Source: Rhodospirillales bacterium
GTDB lineage: Bacteria > Pseudomonadota > Alphaproteobacteria > Rhodospirillales > JADHTD01
Direction: 5' to 3'
Assembly: GCA_016776525.1 (NCBI GenBank)
Contig: JADHTD010000009.1
Location: forward strand, 1-22,008
Length of the DNA stretch: 22,008 nt
The notes under the pieces: model-generated
The model's input: only the letters and a program-made list of their open reading frames with translations
What the model was told of the DNA's origin: nothing
Database searches by the model: none
Program-made: the position numbers and the translations under genes
In this document: one piece after another, positions 1-7,300 of the stretch
How positions within the stretch are numbered: the stretch's first letter is position 1
How the letters are laid out: each line of letters opens with the position of its first letter

Positions 1-1
1 C

Positions 2-364
2 GGTCATCAACAGGACGGCAAGATATTCGTCCTCGACATGGGTGAGCCGGTGCGCATCCTCGACTTGGCGCAGCAGATGATCCGTCTGGCCGGGAAAGAA
101 CCGGATATCGACATCAAGATCGAAATTACCGGTAGCCGCCCCGGCGAGAAACTGTTCGAGGAAATTTTCCATGGGGCCGAACCGCCGGTACCGACCGGCC
201 AGGACGGTATTCTTTTGGCCGCTCCCCGAGGCGTCGATCTGGCCGACCTGACCGATGCCATCGACCGGCTGGCCGACGCCTGCCACAGCGCCGACTCTGA
301 GACCATGGGCCTCATTCTCGGCACCCTGGTCCCCGAATACGGCGACGATACCGGGGCCGCTTAA
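2..364 (+). CDS. CapD/FlaA1-type nucleoside-diphosphate-sugar dehydratase, C-terminal part
   Basis: This is the 3' end of a gene that begins before the window. The open frame runs from base 2 to the TAA at 362-364 and gives 120 residues. It shows the KIFVLDMGEPVRILDLAQQM stretch and the GSRPGEKLFEE motif that close the catalytic domain of the CapD/FlaA1/WbpM/PglF family. These are membrane-anchored enzymes that convert UDP-GlcNAc into 4-keto-6-deoxy sugars for capsule, O-antigen or glycoprotein glycans. The Rossmann fold and catalytic residues lie outside the window, so the exact substrate cannot be named. The GmhA-like isomerase nearby fits the end of a polysaccharide region. Two strong palindromes follow the stop, which suggests that transcription ends here. 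An internal ATG at 38 is not the true start, because coding sequence continues upstream in frame. Confidence 0.9.
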   Translation, partial: GHQQDGKIFVLDMGEPVRILDLAQQMIRLAGKEPDIDIKIEITGSRPGEKLFEEIFHGAEPPVPTGQDGILLAAPRGVDLADLTDAIDRLADACHSADSETMGLILGTLVPEYGDDTGAA

Positions 365-416
365 ATAACCCCCAAAAACCCCACGCGGGCTGTTGCCTTT
401 CCGGCCTTCAGGGTCT

Positions 417-447
417 AAAGAACGGAACAGAATTTGTTCCGTTCTTT
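417..447. terminator. perfect 13-bp hairpin, probable terminator after the capD-like gene
   Basis: The arms at 417-429 and 435-447 are perfect reverse complements around a 5-base loop. The left arm starts AAAG and the right arm ends CTTT, so transcripts in either direction end the stem in a short U tract. It lies 53 bases after the capD-like stop. The downstream T run is only three bases and belongs to the stem, so termination strength is uncertain. Confidence 0.55.
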
Positions 448-461
448 CGGACCCGGTTCCG

Positions 462-526
462 GCCCGCTCCCCCACCCGGCCACCCCAAGCGTACAATGTC
501 CTGGGTGGCCGGGTGGGGGAGCGGGC
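462..526. repeat. 24-bp perfect inverted repeat upstream of purH
   Basis: The bases at 462-485 and 503-526 are exact reverse complements over 24 positions, with a 17-base spacer. The arms are very GC rich (GCCCGCTCCC at one end, GGCCACCC at the other). No T run follows, so this is not a typical intrinsic terminator. It stands 88 bases before the purH start, in an otherwise featureless 250-base gap. It could be a transcription barrier, a purH leader structure or a palindromic repeat element. The sequence alone does not decide. Confidence 0.85.
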
Positions 527-614
527 TGGCACCGCCAAACACTAAAAAGTTAAAGCCGGCCAGCTTCCAAAAACAGAACCCGATACGTCAACCGATTGCC
601 GGAGTCCGCCTACC

Positions 615-2183
615 ATGACCGCCAAAATCCGCCGCGCTCTGATCTCCGTTTCCGACAAAACCGGACTGGTCGAGTTCGGAAAATTCCTCAGCTCCCAAGG
701 CGTCGAAATCCTGTCCACCGGCGGTTCCGCCAAAGCCTTGAGCGAGGCCGGCGTGCCGGTCACCGAGGTCTCCGAACACACCGGTTTCCCGGAAATTATG
801 GACGGCCGGGTGAAGACCCTGCAACCGGCCATTCACGGCGGCCTGTTGGCGGTGCGCGGCAATGCCGACCATGAGGCTGCGATGAAAGAGCACAACATCG
901 CCCCCATCGACTTACTCGCCGTCAACCTCTATCCGTTCGAGGAAACGGTGGCCGGCGGCGGCGATTTCGATGCCTGCATCGAGAACATCGACATCGGCGG
1001 TCCGGCCATGATCCGCGCTGCCTCCAAGAACCATGCCTTCGTTACAGTCGTCGTCGACCCGGACGACTATGGCCGGGTCATGGACGAGATGACAGCAGGC
1101 GACGGCGCCACGACGGATGACTTCCGCAGGCAACTGGCGGCCAAGGCCTATGGCCGCACCGGCAGCTATGACGCCGCCATCAGCCAGTGGTTCGCCGCCC
1201 AGGTGGGCGAGACCTTCCCGGCCCGCGCCGTCTTCGCCGGTCAACTCAAACAGACCATGCGCTACGGCGAGAACCCGCACCAGGACGCCGCCTTCTATGT
1301 CACCGGCGAACAGCGCCCCGGGGTCGCCACCGCCGCCCAGGTGCAGGGCAAGGAACTCAGCTACAACAACCTCAACGACACCGACGCCGCCTTTGAGCTG
1401 GTCGCCGAATTCCCGGAAACGGCGTGTGCCATCATCAAGCACGCCAACCCCTGCGGCGTCGCCACCGCGCCCAGTCTGGTCGAGGCCTACCAAAAGGCGC
1501 TGGCCTGCGATACGGAAAGCGCCTTCGGCGGCATCGTCGCCGTCAACCGGACGCTCGACGCGGCGACGGCTGAGGAAATTGCCAAATTGTTTGCCGAGGT
1601 GGTCATTGCACCCGAGATCGAAGACGCCGCCAAGCAGATCCTGGCCGCCAAAAAGAACCTCCGCGTGTTGGAAACCGGCGGCATGCCGGACCCGGAAGCC
1701 GACGGCATGATGGTGCGGGCTCTCTCCGGCGGCTACCTGTTACAGGGCCGCGACAACCGTCTTTTAGATGGCCTGAAAGTGGTCACCAAAAGATCACCAA
1801 GCGATCAGGAGCTGGCCGACCTCAAATTCGGCTTCACGGTCTGCAAGCACGTTAAATCGAACGCCATCATCTACGTCAAAAACGGTGCCACCATGGGTGT
1901 TGGCGCCGGCCAGATGAGCCGCGTCAATTCATCGCGCATCGCTGCCTGGAAAGCCGCCGACGCGGCCCGGGTGGCGGGTGACGCGGAAAGCTGGGCGATC
2001 GGCTCGGTGGTCGCCTCGGACGCCTTTTTCCCCTTTGCCGACGGCCTGCTGGCAGCGGTCGAAGCGGGGGCCACGGCGGTCATCCAGCCGGGCGGTTCGA
2101 TCCGCGACGAAGAAGTCATTGCCGCCGCCGACGAGGCCGGCCTGGCCATGGTCTTCACCGGTATGCGGCATTTCAGGCACTGA
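615..2183 (+). CDS. purH: bifunctional phosphoribosylaminoimidazolecarboxamide formyltransferase / IMP cyclohydrolase
   Basis: PurH carries out the last two steps of de novo purine synthesis in the cytoplasm. It formylates AICAR using 10-formyl-THF, then closes the ring to IMP. The 522-residue length is normal for the family. The N-terminal cyclohydrolase (MGS-like) domain, roughly residues 1-195, shows SDKTG at 13-17, STGGS at 34-38 and KTLQPAIHGG at 67-76. The transformylase domain follows with MRYGENPHQ at 215-223, KELSYNNLND near 246-255 and the KHANPCG signature at 275-281, which carries the catalytic Lys-His pair. The start ATG at 615 is chosen because the conserved N-terminus begins there and GGAG lies 10 bases upstream. 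The gene appears to stand alone, with palindromes upstream and two copies of the stop-adjacent repeat directly after its TGA. Confidence 0.97.
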   Translation: MTAKIRRALISVSDKTGLVEFGKFLSSQGVEILSTGGSAKALSEAGVPVTEVSEHTGFPEIMDGRVKTLQPAIHGGLLAVRGNADHEAAMKEHNIAPIDLLAVNLYPFEETVAGGGDFDACIENIDIGGPAMIRAASKNHAFVTVVVDPDDYGRVMDEMTAGDGATTDDFRRQLAAKAYGRTGSYDAAISQWFAAQVGETFPARAVFAGQLKQTMRYGENPHQDAAFYVTGEQRPGVATAAQVQGKELSYNNLNDTDAAFELVAEFPETACAIIKHANPCGVATAPSLVEAYQKALACDTESAFGGIVAVNRTLDAATAEEIAKLFAEVVIAPEIEDAAKQILAAKKNLRVLETGGMPDPEADGMMVRALSGGYLLQGRDNRLLDGLKVVTKRSPSDQELADLKFGFTVCKHVKSNAIIYVKNGATMGVGAGQMSRVNSSRIAAWKAADAARVAGDAESWAIGSVVASDAFFPFADGLLAAVEAGATAVIQPGGSIRDEEVIAAADEAGLAMVFTGMRHFRH

Positions 2184-2184
2184 T

Positions 2185-2223
2185 TTACGGGAGCTTGACC
2201 CCAACCCTACCGTACTTGGAATA
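2185..2223 (+). repeat. stop-adjacent 39-bp repeat, copy 1 (after purH)
   Basis: The copy begins one base after the purH TGA and contains the core GGGAGCTTGACCCCAACCC, followed by a diverged tail. It has the same length and orientation relative to the upstream gene as the copies after amtB-2 and gdhB. Confidence 0.8.
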
Positions 2224-2224
2224 C

Positions 2225-2263
2225 GCTAGGGAACTCAACCCTAACCCAACGGCATGTGGGATA
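2225..2263 (+). repeat. stop-adjacent 39-bp repeat, degenerate tandem copy 2
   Basis: This aligns end to end with copy 1 over 39 positions after a single spacer base. The core is degraded (GGGAACTCAACCCTAACCCA), but the TGGGATA end is intact and CCCA/TGGG can pair. The tandem pair fills almost all of the gap between the convergent genes purH and the SIS isomerase, so it may also serve as their shared 3' region. Confidence 0.6.
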
Positions 2264-2271
2264 AGCAGGCT

Positions 2272-2892
2272 TTAGAACTTCCGCCCGGAAATGGTCGCCT
2301 CTTCCATATGCGCCTGGCGGATGTACTGGGCCAGGATATGCATCAGTGATTGGTGGACGTCTTCGGCGACGCCGTAGTTGTCGGCATCGACGTGCAGGTG
2401 GATGTCGGCGAGGCTGCCGGAGCGTCCGCCTTCGAAGCCGGTTAGGGAAATGACGGTGAGGCCGTTGTCCTTGGCCCAGGTGGCGGCGCGCACGACGTTT
2501 TCCGAATCCCCCGACGAGCTGACGGTGACCAGGATATCGCCCTCGGTGCCTAAGTATTTCAGCTGGTGGGCGAAGACCTCGTCATAGCTGATGTCGTTGG
2601 CGATGGCGGTAATGACTTCGATATTGGTCGACAGCGAGACGACGCGGGGCATCAGGGGGGTGTCGGTGGCGACCCCCTTGCAGTGGTCGCAGACCAGGTG
2701 GTTGGCGATGGCCGCCGAGCCGCCGTTGCCGCAGACATAGACCGTCTGGCCGGTGGCGTAGGCGACAGTGAGGATGGCGGCGGCGGCTTCTACTTTGGCC
2801 CGGTCGACGGTGGCGGCAGCGGCGGATACCTGGGCGAAATAGGCGTCCGCATAGGCCGCGGCGTCGGTGAATTTTTGGTCCGGAAAGGTCAT
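2272..2892 (-). CDS. GmhA-like SIS-domain sugar-phosphate isomerase
   Basis: The product is 206 residues and consists of one SIS (phosphosugar isomerase) domain. The phosphate-binding CGNGGS lies at 54-59 and SSSGDS at 125-130, as in sedoheptulose-7-phosphate isomerase. The C-terminal helix carries H180 in EDVHQSLMHIL, matching the catalytic histidine of GmhA. The helix after CGNGGS reads NHLVCDHCKG, where E. coli GmhA has its catalytic glutamate in HFAEELTG. This is therefore a GmhA-like paralogue rather than a certain GmhA. Enzymes of this type sit in LPS, capsule and S-layer heptose loci. It lies 69 bases downstream of the MFS gene on the same strand and may be cotranscribed with it. The ATG at 2892 is preceded by a weak GGGA. 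Heptose-phosphate isomerisation is inferred. Confidence 0.85.
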   Translation of the reverse strand: MTFPDQKFTDAAAYADAYFAQVSAAAATVDRAKVEAAAAILTVAYATGQTVYVCGNGGSAAIANHLVCDHCKGVATDTPLMPRVVSLSTNIEVITAIANDISYDEVFAHQLKYLGTEGDILVTVSSSGDSENVVRAATWAKDNGLTVISLTGFEGGRSGSLADIHLHVDADNYGVAEDVHQSLMHILAQYIRQAHMEEATISGRKF

Positions 2893-2961
2893 GGTGTGTC
2901 CCGGTAATGATGAATCGGCCCGATACTGGCCTATTCCCCGCTCCAGTTCAACCGGACAGGC

Positions 2962-4221
2962 TCACCGTTCCGCTTCCGGCACGGTGAGGAGCAGCCCCAG
3001 GCCGACGGCGAAGAAAACGACGATGGTGGCCATGCCGGCCCGCTGGCTGTCGAAGGTGGCGGCGACGAAGCCCAGCAGCGCCGGGCCGAGGAAGGCGGTG
3101 GCTTTGCCCGACAGCGCATAGAGCCCGAACATTTCCGTCCGCAGGTCGGGCGGCGCCATGTGGGCCATCATTGAGCGGCTGGCCGCCTGGGCCGGGCCGA
3201 CGAAGATGCCGAGGCTCAACCCGACCACCCAGAACAGCGTCACCGACTGGATGACCAGGATAATGGCACCCAGGACAATGAGGGCGGCCACCGAAATGAT
3301 AATGGTCCTTTTGGGGCCGATGCGGTCGTCGACCCAGGCGAACAGCGCCGCGCCCAGGCCCGCCGTCACATTCATGCCGATGCCGAAGATGATGAGGTCC
3401 TCAAAGGACATGCCGAAGGTGCCAGCGGCGTAAATGCCGCCGAAGGCAAACAGCGTGTTCAAGCCGTCCGTATAGATCATGCGGGCGATGAGGAAGCGCA
3501 CGATGTCCCTATATTGACGGATGTTGCGCAGCGTATCGGCCAGCGTCGCGAGGCCCCGGCGGGTCGCTTGCGCCAGGCTCAAATCCCGGCGGGGCGTGTC
3601 CGGCGTCCACAAAAACAGCGGCAGGGCAAACAGCGCCATCCAGGCGGCGACCAGGGGGCCGGTCGCCCGCACGTGTTGGGCGGTCTCCTTGTCCAGCCCG
3701 AACAGCGGCGTTTCCGGCTGCACGAAGAAAACCAGGGCAACAACCAGACAGGCCAGGCCGCCCAAGTAGCCGAGCCCCCAGCCCCAGCCCGACAGCCGCC
3801 CCAGGCGGGAATGGACGACTATGTCCGGCAGCATGGCGTTATAGAAAACCATGGCCGTCTCAAAACCGAAGTTGGCGATGGCCACCCAGAGCAGCGCCCA
3901 CAGGATGTCCGACGGCTGGGGCCGGGTGCCAAAAAGCATCATCGAGGCGCCGATACAGATCAGGGTGAAAAAAGCGATCCACGGCTTGCGCCGTCCGGCA
4001 TGGTCGGCGACGGCGCCGAAGACGGGGCTGAGCAGCGCCACACAAAGAGCGGAAAGGCTCATGGCGTAGCCCCAAAGTTCGGTGCCCGCTACGGCGTCGG
4101 CGGCCACCGCCTTGGTAAAGTAGGCGGCGAAAACGAAGGTGGTGATCACCGTCGGAAAGGCGGAGTTGGCCCAGTCATAGAGGCACCAGGCCAGCAGACC
4201 GCGTTTGTTGGAAGGGGTCAA
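2962..4221 (-). CDS. MFS transporter, UMF1 / Atg22-like family
   Basis: This is an inner-membrane protein of about 420 residues with roughly twelve hydrophobic segments. The N-terminal LYDWANSAFPTVITTFVF is the hallmark of the UMF1 family of the major facilitator superfamily, which is related to yeast Atg22. The loop motif ADHAGRRKP after the second or third helix is the usual MFS motif A. The substrate is unknown for most bacterial members. The frame allows a TTG start at 4236, but the TTG at 4221 is preferred because GAGGA lies 8 bases before it. No ATG lies nearby. The gene precedes the GmhA-like isomerase on the same strand with a 69-base gap. The family call is secure; a link to glycan metabolism is only suggested by position. 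Confidence 0.9.
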   Translation of the reverse strand: MTPSNKRGLLAWCLYDWANSAFPTVITTFVFAAYFTKAVAADAVAGTELWGYAMSLSALCVALLSPVFGAVADHAGRRKPWIAFFTLICIGASMMLFGTRPQPSDILWALLWVAIANFGFETAMVFYNAMLPDIVVHSRLGRLSGWGWGLGYLGGLACLVVALVFFVQPETPLFGLDKETAQHVRATGPLVAAWMALFALPLFLWTPDTPRRDLSLAQATRRGLATLADTLRNIRQYRDIVRFLIARMIYTDGLNTLFAFGGIYAAGTFGMSFEDLIIFGIGMNVTAGLGAALFAWVDDRIGPKRTIIISVAALIVLGAIILVIQSVTLFWVVGLSLGIFVGPAQAASRSMMAHMAPPDLRTEMFGLYALSGKATAFLGPALLGFVAATFDSQRAGMATIVVFFAVGLGLLLTVPEAER

Positions 4222-4311
4222 ATTTATTGTCCTCAAGCAACTCTTTATTGAATTGTCCTCAGGCGCCGGACAGGCTGCGCTCGGCTATGCTCGCTAGTCG
4301 CTTCGCTCCAT

Positions 4312-4350
4312 TATCCCAGGCGCGGTTGGGTTGGGATCAAGCTCCAGTAA
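4312..4350 (-). repeat. stop-adjacent 39-bp repeat, copy 3 (after gdhB)
   Basis: Read on the minus strand, this starts three bases after the gdhB stop and reads TTACTGGAGCTTGATCCCAA, then the CCGCGCCTGGGATA end. It matches the amtB-2 copy at nearly every position over 39 bases. CCCA and TGGG can pair at its distal end. Confidence 0.8.
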
Positions 4351-4353
4351 ACA

Positions 4354-7300
4354 TCATTCCTTCTGCGATTCGGTGAGGGCCCGGATCTGGCGGCTGGCAA
4401 CGGCGATCATCGAGAAATCGTCGATCTCGCCGCTCCATAGTTCATTGAGCAAGGTCTCGGCGCGCTCCACGGCGACCCGGTTTTTCTCCGCCCAGATGCC
4501 AATGGCTTTCTCCGCGTTTGCCTTAGTCCCGGCGTAATCGAGAACCTGCGAGGTGAGGGCCAGTTGATGCCCGTAGAGTTCCTCGATAAGGGCGGCGACG
4601 GCCAGTTTCTGCCAGTGGCTTTCCGCCTCCAGGTTTTCGCAGGACGCCCGCAGCCGGCCCAGATGGAACCGGGTGCCGATGGAGAAGAACAGGCGGGCGG
4701 CGGCTTTGACGTCGAGTTTGCGGCTGGCCGCCAGGCGCACGATGTCGCAGCCCGAAACCATATTGACCAGGCCGGCGATGCGCACGGCCAGTGCTTCCGG
4801 CACGCCTTGGGCGATATAGGGCTGGGCGCGTTGCTTCAGGTCGTCGGCATAGTGTTCCGGCAGGGCCTTGTCCAGGTCGCGGATCAGGGTGGCGATGCCG
4901 CCGCTGAATTCCTTGACGTGTTTGCCGATGTCCATGGGGTGGGCGCCGTTGCGAAGCAGCCAGACGGTGGCCCGTTCGATAAGCCGGTTGATTTCCTGCA
5001 ACATGGCGGTCTGCAAGGAGGCCGGAATTTTGTTGTCCAGCGCCTCAATGCCGTCCCACAACTCGTCGAGGCCGTAAACCAGCCGCGTGATGTCGAAGGC
5101 CCGGGCGATGTCGCTGGGCAGCATGCCGGTCTTTTCCATCAGCTGGGTGACGAAGGTGCCGCCGGCGCGGTTGATCAGCTCATTGGTGGCCCGGGTGGCG
5201 ATGATCTCGCGCTTCAGGCGGTGTTTGCCAATGGCCGGGCGCAGTTTCTGCTGGATCAGGGTCGGGAAATAGGTGTTCAACTCCACCGTCAGGTAAGCAT
5301 CATCCGGCAAGGTCGATTGCAGCAGTTCGTCATAAAGCCAGATTTTGGCATAAGACATGAGGATGGCGATTTCCGGGCGGGTCAGGAACTTGCCGGTGGT
5401 GATGCGTTCTTCCAGGGTTTCGTCGTCGGGCAGGAATTCAACCTCGCGGTTGAGCCGCCCGGTGCGCTCCAGCATGCGGATGAGGCGGATCTGGTTGTCG
5501 ATGGCCGCCGCCGCCGAGGACTGGATCAGGGTCATGGCCTGGGTTTGCAGGTAGTTGTCGCGCAACACCAGGTCCGAGACCTCATTGGTCATGTCGGCCA
5601 GCATCTTGTTGCGCTGTTTGCGGGCCAGTTTGCCGGTGGCCGCCACCTGATCGAGCAGGATCTTGATGTTGACCTCGTGGTCCGAACAATCGACGCCCGC
5701 CGAATTGTCGATGGAATCGGTATTGATGCGGCCGCCGCCCAAGGCGAACTCGATGCGGGCCCGCTGGGTAACGCCGAGGTTGGCGCCTTCGCCGACCACC
5801 CGGCAGCGCAGGTCCGGGGCATTGACGCGGATGGCGTCGTTGGCCCGGTCGCCGGCGTCGGCATGGGTTTCGGAGGTCGACTTGATATAAGAGCCGATAC
5901 CGCCGAACCACAGCAGATCGACGCTGGCCGTCAACACGGCCCGCATCAGTTCGGTGGGCGTCACGGTGTCCTTGATGATGGCGAAGCGGCGCTTGATTTC
6001 CGGCGTCAGCTTAAGCGATTTGGCGGAGCGGTCGAAAATGGCGGCGCCTTTGGAGAGAACTTTTTTATCGTAATCGGCCCAGTTGGACCGGGGCAGTTTG
6101 AACAGGCGTTTGCGTTCGGCAAAGCTTTTCGCCGGGTCCGGATCCGGATCAACAAAGATGTGCAGGTGGTTGAAGGCGGCGACCAGCTTGATGTGACGGC
6201 TCAACAGCATACCGTTGCCGAAAACGTCGCCGGACATGTCGCCGACGCCGACCACGGTGAAGTCTTCGTTCTGGATATCGGTGCCGGTTTCCCGGAAGTG
6301 GCGTTTTACCGATTCCCAGCCGCCCTTGGCGGTGATGCCCATCTTCTTGTGGTCGTAACCGACGCTGCCGCCGCTGGCAAAGGCATCGCCCAGCCAGAAG
6401 CCGTAGTCTTCGGAAATGCCGTTGGCAATGTCGGAAAATGTCGCCGTGCCCTTGTCGGCGGCAACCACCAGATAGGGGTCGTCCCCGTCGTGGCGCACCA
6501 CATCGGCGGGCGGCACCACGCGGTTGCCCTTGAGGTTGTCGGTAAGGTCAAGCAGGCCGGAAATGAAGGTCTTGTAGCACGCGATGCCTTCTTCCAGGAA
6601 AGCCTCACGGCCGCCTTCGGTGGGCGGCCGCTTGACGACGAAACCGCCCTTCGAGCCGACCGGCACGATAACCGCGTTCTTGACCTGCTGGGCTTTGACC
6701 AGTCCGAGGATTTCGGTGCGGAAGTCCTCCCGCCGGTCGGACCAGCGCAAGCCGCCGCGGGCCACACTACCGAACCGTAAATGCACGCCTTCGACGCGCG
6801 GACTGTAGACGAAAATCTCGACCATGGGCCGGGGCAGGGGCAGATCATCGAGCTTCTGGCTGTCCAGCTTGAACGAGATGTACGGCTTGATGTTGCCGTC
6901 GCCGTCAGGCTGATAGAAATTAGTGCGCCGGGTTTGTTCGACCAGATTGATAAAGCGCCGGAGGATGCGGTCTTCGTCGGCGCTGGCCACATCTTCCAGG
7001 CCGACGTCGAGGGCGGCCCGGTGTATGCCGGCGGCGCCTTTCGAGGTGCGGGTCTTGGCCGGGTTGAAGCGGGCCTGGAACAGGTTGACGATGGTGCAGG
7101 CGAGGCCCGGGTTGTTGGCCAGGGTCTGTTCCATATAGGCCTGGGAGAAGGCAATGCCCGCCTGGCGCAGGTATTTGCTGTAAGCGCGGAGGATGGAAAC
7201 CTGCCGCCAGTCGAGGCCGGCCCCCAGCACCAATCCGTTAAAGCCGTCGCTTTCCATGTCGCCAAACCAGACGCGGCGGAAAGCGTCCTGGAAGTTAACG

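Noticed and set aside
4260..4310. GAGCG/AGCGA quasi-repeats between the MFS gene and gdhB
   Set aside because: Short, irregular GC-rich motifs without a constant period or pairing; no feature could be defended.
4564..6780. 738-codon plus-strand open frame opposite gdhB
   Set aside because: It is fully antisense to well-conserved gdhB, shows no recognisable domain and has the Gly/Ala/Gln/Asp-rich look of a GC-driven shadow frame.
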